A stretch of 25,637 bases of DNA from JAAXTT01 sp964530215 (GTDB lineage Bacteria; Bacillota; Desulfotomaculia; Desulfotomaculales; Desulfocucumaceae): the NCBI GenBank assembly GCA_964530215.1, contig CAZHAJ010000012.1, positions 1-25,637 on the forward strand, read 5' to 3'. Positions 1 to 7,427 of this stretch are shown piece after piece. The translations under genes and the position numbers were made by a program. The notes below the pieces were generated by a model. That model was not told the origin of the DNA, ran no database searches, and worked only from the letters and a program-made list of their open reading frames with translations. Each line of letters begins with the position of its first letter. Position 1 is the first letter of the stretch.

Positions 1-98
1 ATAGCTTATAGCTTATAGCTTATAGCTTATAGCTTATAGCTTATAGCTTATAGCTGATAGCTTATAGCTTATAGCTTATAGCTTATAGCTGATAGCTA
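1..98. repeat. Heptanucleotide tandem repeat, 14 units
   Basis: Fourteen uninterrupted 7-bp units of atagctt start at base 1, so the array probably extends beyond the window. Units 8 and 13 end in G and unit 14 ends in A. The two G-variant units are 35 bp apart, which suggests that a five-unit block was duplicated. The array stops about 20 bp past the stop codon of the minus-strand aminotransferase. It has no spacers and contains no gene. Confidence 0.95.
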
Positions 99-117
99 CT
101 ATAAGTAATGCCTACTT

Positions 118-1302
118 TTATAAGCTTAAGCTAGAAGTTAAAGCCTCCCAAGCAGGCAGGGAGTTTTCTATGATTTTTTTATCTATACAGTAGGTGAGTC
201 GAAAATATCCGGGTTGTCCGAATCCTGCTCCTGGTACTATTAATATGTTATGTTTTTGTGCCATCTTAACAAATTCTATATCATCGGGTATTGGAGATTT
301 AGGGAATAAGTAAAAGGCACCATGAGGTTTAACCAAATCGAAACCCAGTTTGACGAGGTGATTATATAGAAGATCCCTTTTTTCTCTGTATAGGTCAAGG
401 TCAACTGATTCATTTTGCAATTTGCTAACTAAGCGTTGCATTAGAGCCGGTGCATTTACAAAGCCTAAAGTGCGATTGCTGAAAATCAACCCTTCAATCA
501 GCAGATCGAGAGGTTGTATACTTGGATTAATTGCAATATAGCCAATCCGTTCTCCGGGAAGGGCCAGATCTTTACTATGAGAGGTTACAACAATACTGTT
601 TTGGTAAGAAAGAAAAACACTGGGGACTTTCTCTAGATCATATACTAATTTGGAATAAGGTTCATCAGAGATTAGATAAATGTCTTTATCCAGTTCCTTT
701 GATTTAGTGTTAAGGATACTTCCCAAAGTGTCCAATATCTCCTTGGGATAAACTACGCCGGTTGGATTGTTGGGTGAATTAATAATGATTGCCTTAGTCC
801 TAGAGTTTATAGCTTGGGCTAACGCGTCAAAATCAGGCATAAAGTCTGGCATAGTCGGTATGGTGACCGCTTTTCCTCTATGATTGTCTATATAAAAATT
901 ATATTCGACAAAATAAGGCTTCAGCAAGATTACTTCGTCACCCTCATCCAAAAGGGTTTTTAACACTACGTTTAACCCGCCGCCTGCCCCCACCGTCATA
1001 ACAATATGATTTGAATTAAAGGGCAAAGCGGTATCTGCCGCTAAGGTTTGTGCGACAGCAGCTCTTGTTTCCTGATACCCGGCATTGCTCATATATCTAT
1101 GCATTCCAGTAACCGGGTTTTGGGCCAGATTTATTAATTCTTCTCGAAACTTTTTGGGAGGCTCGATATCCGGATTTCCTAGGGTGAAATCATAAACGTT
1201 ATCCGCTCCGTGTATTGCTCTAAGACGTTCACCTTCTTCAAACATCTTTCTTATCCAAGAAGATGAAGATAAAAATCCTTCGACTTTTTTACTTATAGCC
1301 AT
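118..1302 (-). CDS. PLP-dependent class I/II aminotransferase
   Basis: This is a fold-type I aminotransferase of 394 aa that should move an amino group between an amino acid and a 2-oxo acid using pyridoxal phosphate in the cytosol. Visible family marks are LGNPDIEPP near residue 41, SPNNPTG at 176-182 (the Asn that contacts PLP), SDEPY at 212-216 (the Asp that binds the pyridine nitrogen), and SHSKDLALPGERIGY at 241-255, where Lys244 is the Schiff-base lysine. An Arg near the C terminus (YFRLTYC) fits the carboxylate-binding arginine. The open frame runs 25 codons further upstream, but the ATG at 1302 follows AAGGGGTG at good distance and gives the usual MAISKK-type N terminus. Substrate cannot be told from sequence; aspartate aminotransferase-like is the default. 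It is divergent from the HAD gene. Confidence 0.93.
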   Translation of the reverse strand: MAISKKVEGFLSSSSWIRKMFEEGERLRAIHGADNVYDFTLGNPDIEPPKKFREELINLAQNPVTGMHRYMSNAGYQETRAAVAQTLAADTALPFNSNHIVMTVGAGGGLNVVLKTLLDEGDEVILLKPYFVEYNFYIDNHRGKAVTIPTMPDFMPDFDALAQAINSRTKAIIINSPNNPTGVVYPKEILDTLGSILNTKSKELDKDIYLISDEPYSKLVYDLEKVPSVFLSYQNSIVVTSHSKDLALPGERIGYIAINPSIQPLDLLIEGLIFSNRTLGFVNAPALMQRLVSKLQNESVDLDLYREKRDLLYNHLVKLGFDLVKPHGAFYLFPKSPIPDDIEFVKMAQKHNILIVPGAGFGQPGYFRLTYCIDKKIIENSLPAWEALTSSLSL

Positions 1303-1443
1303 AAAATTAACACCCCTTATTTTTGCTCTCAATAATATATCATTTATAAAGGAAATCGAAAACCCTTTTGATACCAAACTATTTTCATAACTATGTTAGA
1401 ATATGATTAACGCTAATTTTTAGAATGGAGTGCAACTATAACT

Positions 1444-2091
1444 ATGACAGAAAAAAACAAGTTAACTACCGTACTTTTTGATTTAGACGGCACAATTACA
1501 GACTCATTACCTCTGATTAGGGAAACATTTAAAACAGTTTTTGGGGAAATGCAGATACCTTGGGGGCAAGATGAGGTTATGAAGTGGGTTGGCAGGACAC
1601 TTAAGGATATTGCAGTTAACTTTGCCGGTGCTGATGGCGCTCAGCACTTTATAGAGCGATATCAAAATCATTACCACAGGAAACATGATCAATTAATTTC
1701 ACTTTTTCCGGGAACTCTGGACATGCTAAGTCAGTTAAAGGAATCCGGATATAAAACAGGTATAGTTACTTCTAAGGGACGGCCGGGAACGATAAAAGCA
1801 TTGAAGTTTACCGGTGTAGACAGTTTTATGGATGTGGTTATTACCGCCCAGGATGTTGATAGGCACAAACCCTTGCCCGATCCCATTTTTAAAGCGATGG
1901 AAAGTTTAGGTGTAAATGCGGGAAATGTAATTTATATTGGTGACACCGGTTTTGATCTAAAAGCTGGAAAAGCTGCAGGGGTTAAAACTCTTGGAGTATC
2001 ATGGGGTGTAAGTTCTGAAAAAGAACTTTTAGAGTATGAACCAGTGGGTGTTATAAAGAGCTGGGAACAATTGGGAGGCTACTTATCTTAA
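1444..2091 (+). CDS. HAD-superfamily phosphatase (PpaX/Gph-like)
   Basis: This is a 215-aa cytosolic haloacid dehalogenase-type phosphohydrolase. Motif I is FDLDGT (nucleophile Asp13, general acid Asp15). Motif II is the Ser in VTSKGR near residue 109, motif III the Lys in RHKPLPDP, and motif IV is GDTGFD, a Mg2+ site. A helical cap lies between motifs I and II, as in phosphoglycolate phosphatase Gph and pyrophosphatase PpaX. The substrate could be pyrophosphate, 2-phosphoglycolate or another small phosphoester. The best purine-rich site, GGAG at 1427-1430, is 13 nt from the ATG, which is long, so initiation may be weak; an in-frame ATA at 1438 is better spaced but unlikely. Confidence 0.9.
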   Translation: MTEKNKLTTVLFDLDGTITDSLPLIRETFKTVFGEMQIPWGQDEVMKWVGRTLKDIAVNFAGADGAQHFIERYQNHYHRKHDQLISLFPGTLDMLSQLKESGYKTGIVTSKGRPGTIKALKFTGVDSFMDVVITAQDVDRHKPLPDPIFKAMESLGVNAGNVIYIGDTGFDLKAGKAAGVKTLGVSWGVSSEKELLEYEPVGVIKSWEQLGGYLS

Positions 2092-2123
2092 GCTGTAAAG
2101 CATTTACTTAATTTTTTATAGCG

Positions 2124-2154
2124 ATGAATTAGATTTTTAAAAATGAAAATAATA
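2124..2154 (+). promoter_or_regulatory. Possible forespore (sigma-G-like) promoter of the SASP gene
   Basis: A TGAATTA element (2125-2131) lies about 14 bp before an AT-rich GAAAATAATA element (2145-2154), loosely like sigma-F/G promoters. The call rests mainly on the identity of the next gene, a spore protein. The match is imperfect. Confidence 0.3.
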
Positions 2155-2186
2155 AAAGGAACTTGATATAAAAGAGGGGATGCCAG

Positions 2187-2357
2187 ATGAAATACGAAAG
2201 GGCACAGTATATTTTTCAATCAGAAGACAGGTACACAGTACTTCATGACAATGAACCTGTATGGATCGAAAGCTTGGACAAAAAAAAGGAAACAGCAGTT
2301 GTTTCAAAGGAAAGAACAAGCTACGCAGTTCCTGTTGAAGTGCTAAAAGAAGCTTAG
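2187..2357 (+). CDS. sspH: H-type small acid-soluble spore protein
   Basis: This is a 56-aa ORF starting MKYERAQYIFQSEDRYTV and ending in VPVEVLKEA. The layout matches the SspH family: RA-x-x-I near the N terminus, the central NEPVWIESLD (family pattern g-x-PVWI), then an A-x-V strand and a terminal VPV-x-x-L. SspH proteins are minor core proteins made in the forespore. The ATG follows AGAGGGG (2173-2179) at 7 nt. The gene lies between the HAD gene and comFB on the same strand but probably has its own sporulation promoter. Its presence is one of the best signs that the organism forms spores. Confidence 0.85.
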   Translation: MKYERAQYIFQSEDRYTVLHDNEPVWIESLDKKKETAVVSKERTSYAVPVEVLKEA

Positions 2358-2452
2358 TTAACAAATATTTTTTATGGACAAACATTTATAGAAGGAAAAT
2401 AAATACATCAGAGAGAACAGTTTTATAGGATTAAATTAAGGGAGTTTAAAAA

Positions 2453-2716
2453 ATGAGATTGATTAATGTTGCTGAAACTGTTCTCTTTTCTATATTGGAC
2501 AAAACAATAGAAGAATACGATGCATGTGGCTGTGAAAGATGCAGGTTAGATATTGCTGCCATTGCCTTAAATAATCTGCCGCCTTCTTATGTAGTTTCCA
2601 CAGAAGGCGAGGTTGTAAAGTCCATTGCTCCCCAGCTTAAGGCTGATGTCCGAAGGCAGTTAGACCTAGCATTGAAAAAGGTTTCGGGTCAACCTCATCA
2701 CCAGCGGAGGAATTAA
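2453..2716 (+). CDS. comFB: ComFB family protein
   Basis: This 87-aa protein matches the late competence protein ComFB family. Diagnostic features are the cysteine cluster DACGCERCRLD (residues about 23-33) followed by the IAAIALNNLPPSYVVS block. In Bacillus the comFB gene sits in the comF competence operon, and the cysteines suggest metal binding. Here there is no comFA or comFC beside it, so it is a solitary copy; its role need not be DNA uptake. Solitary ComFB-like proteins are common in Clostridia and in cyanobacteria, where some bind cyclic dinucleotides. The ATG follows AAGGGAG at good spacing. Confidence 0.85.
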   Translation: MRLINVAETVLFSILDKTIEEYDACGCERCRLDIAAIALNNLPPSYVVSTEGEVVKSIAPQLKADVRRQLDLALKKVSGQPHHQRRN

Positions 2717-2794
2717 TCTAAACGACAGGATATTTTGTGGCGTCTATATGACACAAACACTATAATTTGTTCCTTATATAGATTGTTACGTTGC

Positions 2795-2837
2795 TATCCA
2801 GACACACAAATTATTTACGTGTCTGGATAATTTATTT
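2795..2837 (+). terminator. Rho-independent terminator after comFB
   Basis: An 11-bp perfect stem, TATCCAGACAC (2795-2805) with GTGTCTGGATA (2819-2829), has a 13-nt loop and is followed by ATTTATTT. It lies between comFB and the NAD synthase gene. A smaller inverted repeat (TTTGTG...CACAAA, about 2734-2758) precedes it. Confidence 0.75.
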
Positions 2838-2863
2838 CATTAACCGGATATTGAGGTGTGAAA

Positions 2864-4708
2864 ATGTCTAGTTTTAATGTAGCTTTAGCCCAAATGGAAA
2901 TTATCCCTGGCCGGCCAGATCTTAATATAGACATCATGCTGAATATGATCTCAGAAGCTAAACAGGCAGGGGCAGAGATGATTGTTTTCCCGGAGATGGC
3001 GTTATCGGGATACTTGTTGGGAAATACTTGGGAACAAAGTTCTTTTCTAAGGGACTGTGAAGCATATGGTAGGCAGATTGTGAAGGCTTCCGGCGGTATT
3101 TATGTGATTTTTGGCAATGTGTCAGTAGATTGGGGTGAAACAGGAGATGACGGCAGGGTTCGCAAGTACAATGCCCTTTTTATAGCCAGGGACGGGAAAT
3201 TATATACAGAAGAAAACTCTTTACATCCTTTTATCATAAAAATGTTTGATAGTTCCAATCATTTTTATAGCTTGAAACAATTACTAGGAGAGCAAGGGAA
3301 AAGAACTGAAGGGATGCAATCTGTTGTATTAAATATAGCTGGTCGTAATTTGAGAGTAGGAATCATCTTGGGTGATGATTTTTTGAATTACAAAGGTAAA
3401 TTAGATTTATTGATAAAAACAACCAGTTCCCCATTTATTCTGGGAGAAACTCAAAAGAGTACTGATTTAACTGAACTGGCGTGCACTCATAAGGTACCCC
3501 TGATATATGTCAATAATGTGGGAGTGCAGAATAATGGCAAGACGGTTTATGCCTTTGAGGGCGGTAGCGCTGTTTACAGTAACAAGGGTGCAATTCTGGG
3601 AGATTGCTCTGTTTATAATCATTGTCTAAAGATTTTTTCACTGAATCTCAACTCTCAAGAGTATGCTTATCCTTCAACAAGTCCGGCATTTGAGCAAGAT
3701 ATCTCAGAAATATACAATACAGTTATTTATGGGATCAAGGGATTTTTAAGGTCTATTGAGATGAAAAGGGTAGTTATTGGTATATCTGGAGGCATTGACT
3801 CGGCATTAAGTGCTGTACTTTATAGTTTGGCAATAGGCCCTGATAATGTGCTGTTGGTTAATATGCCCAGTATATATAATTCGGCTGTAACCCAAGGTTT
3901 TGCAGAAAGATTAGCCGGCAACCTGGGTTGTCCTTATATGGTGGTTCCTATTCAGGACTCTGTCAATTATACCATTAATCAGATTAATAAAGCTTATGTT
4001 ACCAGGTTGAGAGATGAAAGCCGGTTTAATTTAGAGGTAACATCTTTTATGCAGGAAAATATGCAGGCAAGGGACCGCTCAGCCCGTGTATTAGCCGGGT
4101 TGGCAGCGGCATTTGGTGGCGGGTTCACTTGTAATGCCAATAAAAGTGAGCTAACTGTGGGTTATTCTACCTTTTACGGAGATCAGGCCGGCTGTTTTGC
4201 CGCACTGGCAGATTTATGGAAGTATCAGGTCTATGACCTGGCAAGATACATCAATGAACATGTTTTTAAGAAGGATATAATTCCGGAGGGTATTTTTGAA
4301 CTTGTACCCAGTGCCGAACTTTCACCTGAACAAGCGGTGGAGAAAGGTAAGGGTGATCCTATTATTTATCCTTATCATGACTATCTTTTCCGAGCTTTTG
4401 TGGAGCGCGGGGATAGAGTGACACCGGAAGAAATACTGGAGTGGTATCACCAAGGATGTCTTGAAGAAAATATTGGTTGTGAAATCGGCTTGGTAAGTAA
4501 AGTTTTTAAAAACCCCCAGGAGTTTATTAATGATTTGGAGCGTTGGTGGCAGGCATATACAGGGGTTTCAGTAGCAAAAAGAATACAATCTCCACCTGTG
4601 CTTGCCGTCAGCAGAAGACCCTTTGGCTTAGATCACATGGAAGCTCAAAACAGACCATATTTCAGTTTAAGGTACAAGAAGCTGAAACATCGGATATTAA
4701 TAAAATAA
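2864..4708 (+). CDS. nadE: NAD+ synthase with nitrilase-like N-terminal domain (glutaminase apparently inactive)
   Basis: This 614-aa protein should make NAD+ from deamido-NAD+, ATP and an amino donor. Residues 1-265 form a nitrilase/amidohydrolase-type domain; about 280-600 form the ATP-pyrophosphatase synthetase. The synthetase half looks intact: the P-loop SGGIDS (3785-3802), ENMQARDRSAR, NKSELTVGY and the YGD-x-x-G segment. In the nitrilase half the Glu of the catalytic triad is kept (Glu44 in FPEMALSGY), but the cysteine motif, normally GV-x-x-CED, reads VGIILGDD, with Gly170 at the Cys position. The usual KxxLP lysine segment reads ENSLHP with no Lys. It may therefore use free ammonia, although its length is that of the glutamine-dependent enzyme. 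The ATG at 2864 follows GAGGTG; a GTG two codons upstream overlaps that site and is less likely. Confidence 0.9.
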   Translation: MSSFNVALAQMEIIPGRPDLNIDIMLNMISEAKQAGAEMIVFPEMALSGYLLGNTWEQSSFLRDCEAYGRQIVKASGGIYVIFGNVSVDWGETGDDGRVRKYNALFIARDGKLYTEENSLHPFIIKMFDSSNHFYSLKQLLGEQGKRTEGMQSVVLNIAGRNLRVGIILGDDFLNYKGKLDLLIKTTSSPFILGETQKSTDLTELACTHKVPLIYVNNVGVQNNGKTVYAFEGGSAVYSNKGAILGDCSVYNHCLKIFSLNLNSQEYAYPSTSPAFEQDISEIYNTVIYGIKGFLRSIEMKRVVIGISGGIDSALSAVLYSLAIGPDNVLLVNMPSIYNSAVTQGFAERLAGNLGCPYMVVPIQDSVNYTINQINKAYVTRLRDESRFNLEVTSFMQENMQARDRSARVLAGLAAAFGGGFTCNANKSELTVGYSTFYGDQAGCFAALADLWKYQVYDLARYINEHVFKKDIIPEGIFELVPSAELSPEQAVEKGKGDPIIYPYHDYLFRAFVERGDRVTPEEILEWYHQGCLEENIGCEIGLVSKVFKNPQEFINDLERWWQAYTGVSVAKRIQSPPVLAVSRRPFGLDHMEAQNRPYFSLRYKKLKHRILIK

Positions 4709-4743
4709 TCTGTTTGCAAAGACAATAAATAAGTTAAATAAAT

Positions 4744-4772
4744 CTTAAATATTATCGTGTATGCAGTATAAT
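4744..4772 (+). promoter_or_regulatory. Possible sigma-A promoter of the OYE gene
   Basis: TATAAT at 4767-4772 has a weak -35 (CTTAAA, 4744-4749) 17 bp upstream. It lies 35 bp downstream of the NAD synthase stop and 40 bp before the next start. Confidence 0.45.
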
Positions 4773-4812
4773 GTATTTATAGGGTAGAGGATTTTTTTGG
4801 AGGGGGTAGCGG

Positions 4813-6006
4813 GTGTACAAAAAAATATTTGAACCTTTTACAATAGCCGGTATTAATCTTTCCAATCGTATTGTTGCACTGCCTTTTTATACTGCATACG
4901 GAAGTCTAGGCGGCCACGTTACCAGAGCTGTGCTTCAGCATTATGAAGAACTGGCTGCCGGCGGACCCTCCATGGTGGTTACCGAGAACTTTGTGGTTAA
5001 TAAAGAACAATCGCACTTTGGGCATTTGCTTAGAGCGGATAGTGATTTATTCTTACTGGGACTTAAAGACTTGGCAGAAAGTATTAAAAAACATGGGGCG
5101 GTAGCTTGCTGTCAGATAAATCATGCAGGAAGATTTGCCCAAGTGAATCATCCTGTATCTTCTTCAACTGTTCCGCTAATTAGCGGAGGGACAGTGCCTC
5201 ATGCACTGACTGTTGAAGAGATACAAAAAGTTTATCAAGATTACGCCAAAGCAGCTTGTAGGGTCAAGGAAGCCGGGTTTGATATGGTGGAAATACATGG
5301 GGCAACAGGTTATCTCCCGGATCAATTTTTATCACCCCGTACCAATAAACGTAAAGACCAATACGGCGGGAATTTGGAAAACAGAATGAGATTTTTTCTG
5401 GAGCTGGTGGATTGCATTAAAGAAGCCGTGGGAAGTTTTCCTGTGGGGTGTCGCTTATTGGCTGATGAGTGGCTGCAGGATGGTTTTGATTGTGATGAAG
5501 CCATGATTCTAGCTCGAAAATTAGAAGAGCATGGTGTAGCCTATCTGTCGGTTACTGCAGGTACATATGAGTCAATGTTTAGAAAGGATATGTTGGAAAT
5601 ATCCCAGAAGGAGGGCTATATGGCGGATCTTGCCCAGCTGATTAAGAAGCAGGTAAATATCCCGGTAATTGCCTGCGGACGTATCGCATCACCTGAGGTT
5701 GCAGAGCAGATTATAAATGAAGAAAAAGCTGATTTGGTGGGTTTAGGAAGAGTTTTGTTGGTGGATCACCTCTGGGTAAAAAAAGCCCTTAGCGGTGATA
5801 AGATAATGCGCTGCAAACCTCAATGTGATGCATGTCTGCAGATGGTGATGCGTCAAAAGCCGGTAATATGTGTGAATTGGGACTCAAAACGAAAGATTAA
5901 ATACAAAAACATGACCAAGGACATAGAAACTCCTTTAGTTGTACTTAAGGATTATCTGGAAATGTTTAAAGTTAAAGCAGCAAAGAAAATCTTTAAACGT
6001 TTTTAA
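4813..6006 (+). CDS. Old Yellow Enzyme-family FMN oxidoreductase with cysteine cluster
   Basis: This 397-aa protein has an FMN-binding TIM barrel of the NADH:flavin oxidoreductase/Old Yellow Enzyme family. Marks are CQINHAGRFA near residue 100, EIHGATGYLPDQFLSP near 160, the RTNKRKDQYGGNLENRMRF segment, and the phosphate-binding strand with GLGRVLL near residue 310. After the barrel come Cys334, Cys338, Cys341 and Cys353, resembling the 4Fe-4S site of 2,4-dienoyl-CoA reductases (C-x2-C-x3-C-x11-C), but here the first two spacings are swapped (x3, then x2). The protein ends 44 residues later, without the FAD/NAD(P)H domains of that family, so it needs another electron donor. The start is GTG after GGAGGGGG. 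Its last 14 bp overlap the convergent rubrerythrin gene. Confidence 0.88.
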   Translation: MYKKIFEPFTIAGINLSNRIVALPFYTAYGSLGGHVTRAVLQHYEELAAGGPSMVVTENFVVNKEQSHFGHLLRADSDLFLLGLKDLAESIKKHGAVACCQINHAGRFAQVNHPVSSSTVPLISGGTVPHALTVEEIQKVYQDYAKAACRVKEAGFDMVEIHGATGYLPDQFLSPRTNKRKDQYGGNLENRMRFFLELVDCIKEAVGSFPVGCRLLADEWLQDGFDCDEAMILARKLEEHGVAYLSVTAGTYESMFRKDMLEISQKEGYMADLAQLIKKQVNIPVIACGRIASPEVAEQIINEEKADLVGLGRVLLVDHLWVKKALSGDKIMRCKPQCDACLQMVMRQKPVICVNWDSKRKIKYKNMTKDIETPLVVLKDYLEMFKVKAAKKIFKRF

Positions 6007-6481
6007 AAGCACTGGAAGCCGCACCACAAATGGGGCATTTATCAGGAGCGGTGTTTTCGTGGATGTATCCGCATACAGGGCAGAGATAATAATCCACATC
6101 TATTTTGCTTTCCAATGAAGATAATGCCTTTTCATAAAGCCGCGCGTGAACCTTTTCTGCTTCATTTGCAAAATAAAAAGCCCTCTTTGCATCAGAGCGT
6201 TTTTCTTCTTCGGCTTCTTTGATAAATTTCGGATACATATGGGTGAATTCATATTCTTCGCCACTGATAGCCGTTTTTAGATTTTCAGCAGTTGATTTTA
6301 TGGCACCCATAGTTTTTAGCTCTGAATAAGCATGAATTGCTTCAGCTTCAGCGGTTGCCCTAAAAAGCTTAGCTATTCCAGGGTATCCTTCATCTTCAGC
6401 TTTTTGGGCAAAGGCCAGATATTTTCGGTTTGCCTGAGATTCTCCGGTGAAAGCATCTTGTAGATTTTTTTCAGTTTTCAT
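5993..6481 (-). CDS. rbr: Rubrerythrin
   Basis: This 162-aa protein is a peroxide-scavenging non-haem iron protein of the cytosol of anaerobes. A four-helix ferritin-like domain carries the Glu and His diiron ligands (FTGESQANRKY near residue 12, EAEAIHAYSE near 45, NEAEKVHARLYEKAL near 110). A C-terminal rubredoxin-like domain follows with Cys134, Cys137, Cys149 and Cys152, which bind one iron. It reduces hydrogen peroxide with electrons from rubredoxin or NADH oxidoreductases. The start at 6481 follows GGAGGT; the frame extends 33 codons upstream without a better start. It is convergent with the OYE gene, overlapping by 14 bp, and divergent from mscL. Confidence 0.95.
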   Translation of the reverse strand: MKTEKNLQDAFTGESQANRKYLAFAQKAEDEGYPGIAKLFRATAEAEAIHAYSELKTMGAIKSTAENLKTAISGEEYEFTHMYPKFIKEAEEEKRSDAKRAFYFANEAEKVHARLYEKALSSLESKIDVDYYLCPVCGYIHENTAPDKCPICGAASSAFKNV

Positions 6482-6606
6482 GTAGTACCTCCAGTCATCA
6501 GACTTATAGTTGATATTATAACCCAAAATTAATAAACCTTGAATTAAAGTTTGTTGAATTTGTGCTAAAATAATAGACACAACTAAATAATTAGATGGAG
6601 CTTATT

Positions 6607-7047
6607 ATGTTTAAAGAGTTTAAAGAGTTTGCCATGCGGGGTAATGTTCTTGATATGGCAGTTGGAATTATTATCGGTGCGGCTTTTGGCAAAATAATCG
6701 CCTCTTTAGTAAGCGATATACTTATGCCCCCTCTGGGATTACTGCTGGGAAAAGTTAATTTCAGTGAATTATACATAAATATATCGGGACAGCCATTTAA
6801 TAGCTTGACAGAGGCAGCGGCAGCTGGAGCAGCTACAATTAACTATGGCTTATTTATTAATAATATTATTGAGTTTCTTATTGTGGCTTTTGCTGTTTTT
6901 TTGATAGTAAAACAGGTTAACAGATTTAAAAGAAAGCCGGCTGTGGCAGAAAAAACTGATAAAGAGTGTCCTTTTTGCTTTTCAATGATTCCCATTAAGG
7001 CAGTGCGTTGTCCTCAGTGTACATCTCAGATAGAGATTGCTTCTTAA
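6607..7047 (+). CDS. mscL: Large-conductance mechanosensitive channel with C-terminal zinc ribbon
   Basis: This 146-aa membrane protein is the MscL osmotic safety valve. The N-terminal amphipathic helix and TM1 read KEFAMRGNVLDMAVGIIIG, a hallmark of the family, followed by the conserved IIASLVSDILMPP. TM2 lies at about residues 80-102 (NYGLFINNIIEFLIVAFAVF). After the cytoplasmic helix comes a zinc-ribbon-like tail, CPFC (Cys121, Cys124) and CPQC (Cys135, Cys138), which is absent from the classical E. coli protein. The ATG at 6607 follows GATGGAG; the ATG at 6595 is part of that ribosome binding site. The selenoprotein gene follows 62 bp downstream and may be co-transcribed. Confidence 0.95.
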   Translation: MFKEFKEFAMRGNVLDMAVGIIIGAAFGKIIASLVSDILMPPLGLLLGKVNFSELYINISGQPFNSLTEAAAAGAATINYGLFINNIIEFLIVAFAVFLIVKQVNRFKRKPAVAEKTDKECPFCFSMIPIKAVRCPQCTSQIEIAS

Positions 7048-7109
7048 TTAAACTGTTTATTTTGGGGGAAAGTATCTAATAAGCAGGAAATAACAAGGGG
7101 GTTTTAATT

Positions 7110-7346
7110 ATGCAAAAAAAAGTTACCATCGATTATTGTACAGCTTGAGGATATATGTCAAAGGCAGCCAGTTTGGCTGACAAGTTAAAAAAACTTCCCA
7201 ATATTCAACAGGCGGAATTAATCCCTTCCGGGGGAGGGGCTTTTGAGGTTAAGGTTGACGGTAAATTAATATTTTCAAAGCTTCAGGCAGGTAGATTCCC
7301 TGAGGTTGGAGAAATTGAGAGTAAGCTGGCTGAATTTGAGAATTAA
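7110..7346 (+). CDS. SelW-like (Rdx family) selenoprotein with in-frame TGA as selenocysteine
   Basis: Read through the TGA at 7146-7148, this is a 78-aa protein: MQKKVTIDYCTA-Sec-GYMSKAASLADKL and onward. It matches the SelW/SelT/SelH (Rdx) family: a beta strand ending in YC, then a C-x-x-U redox motif (Cys10, Sec13), a helix, the GGGAFEVKVDGKLIFSK hairpin and the GRFPEVGEI segment. These thioredoxin-fold proteins are thought to act in thiol redox reactions. AAGGGGG (7095-7101) precedes the ATG at 7110 at 8 nt. A hairpin suited to a bacterial SECIS lies just after the TGA. The part after the TGA has an ATG at 7155, but starting there would lose the first beta strand and the redox site. A nonsense mutation is the alternative; the exact C-x-x-stop placement argues for Sec. 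Confidence 0.85.
7146..7181 (+). promoter_or_regulatory. Sec codon and candidate bacterial SECIS hairpin
   Basis: TGA (7146-7148) is followed by the stem CAGCC (7165-7169)/GGCTG (7175-7179) with loop AGTTT; an outer TGT/ACA pairing flanks it. The loop starts 22 nt after the TGA, within the 16-37 nt usual for bacterial SECIS elements, and has a G in its first two positions. A fold and SelB-binding test are still needed. Confidence 0.7.
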
Positions 7347-7362
7347 TTCATTGTTGCAAGGT

Positions 7363-7393
7363 AAAAAGCTGCTATGGCATAAAGCAGCTTTTT
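7363..7393 (+). terminator. Rho-independent terminator after the selenoprotein gene
   Basis: A perfect 11-bp stem, AAAAAGCTGCT (7363-7373) with AGCAGCTTTTT (7383-7393), has a 9-nt loop and ends in five T. The A-tract on the 5' side makes it potentially bidirectional. Confidence 0.88.
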
Positions 7394-7427
7394 GATGTAA
7401 GATATGTGGCATAAAGAGGTGAAATTA

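Noticed and set aside
1..98. A CRISPR array
   Set aside because: The units are 7 bp and contiguous, with no spacers.
2137..2385. Minus-strand 82-aa ORF over the sspH region
   Set aside because: It is antisense to the recognisable spore protein gene and its low-complexity hydrophobic sequence shows no family features.
7155..7346. A 63-aa protein starting at ATG 7155
   Set aside because: It lacks the first beta strand and redox motif; the ribosome binding site belongs to the ATG at 7110.
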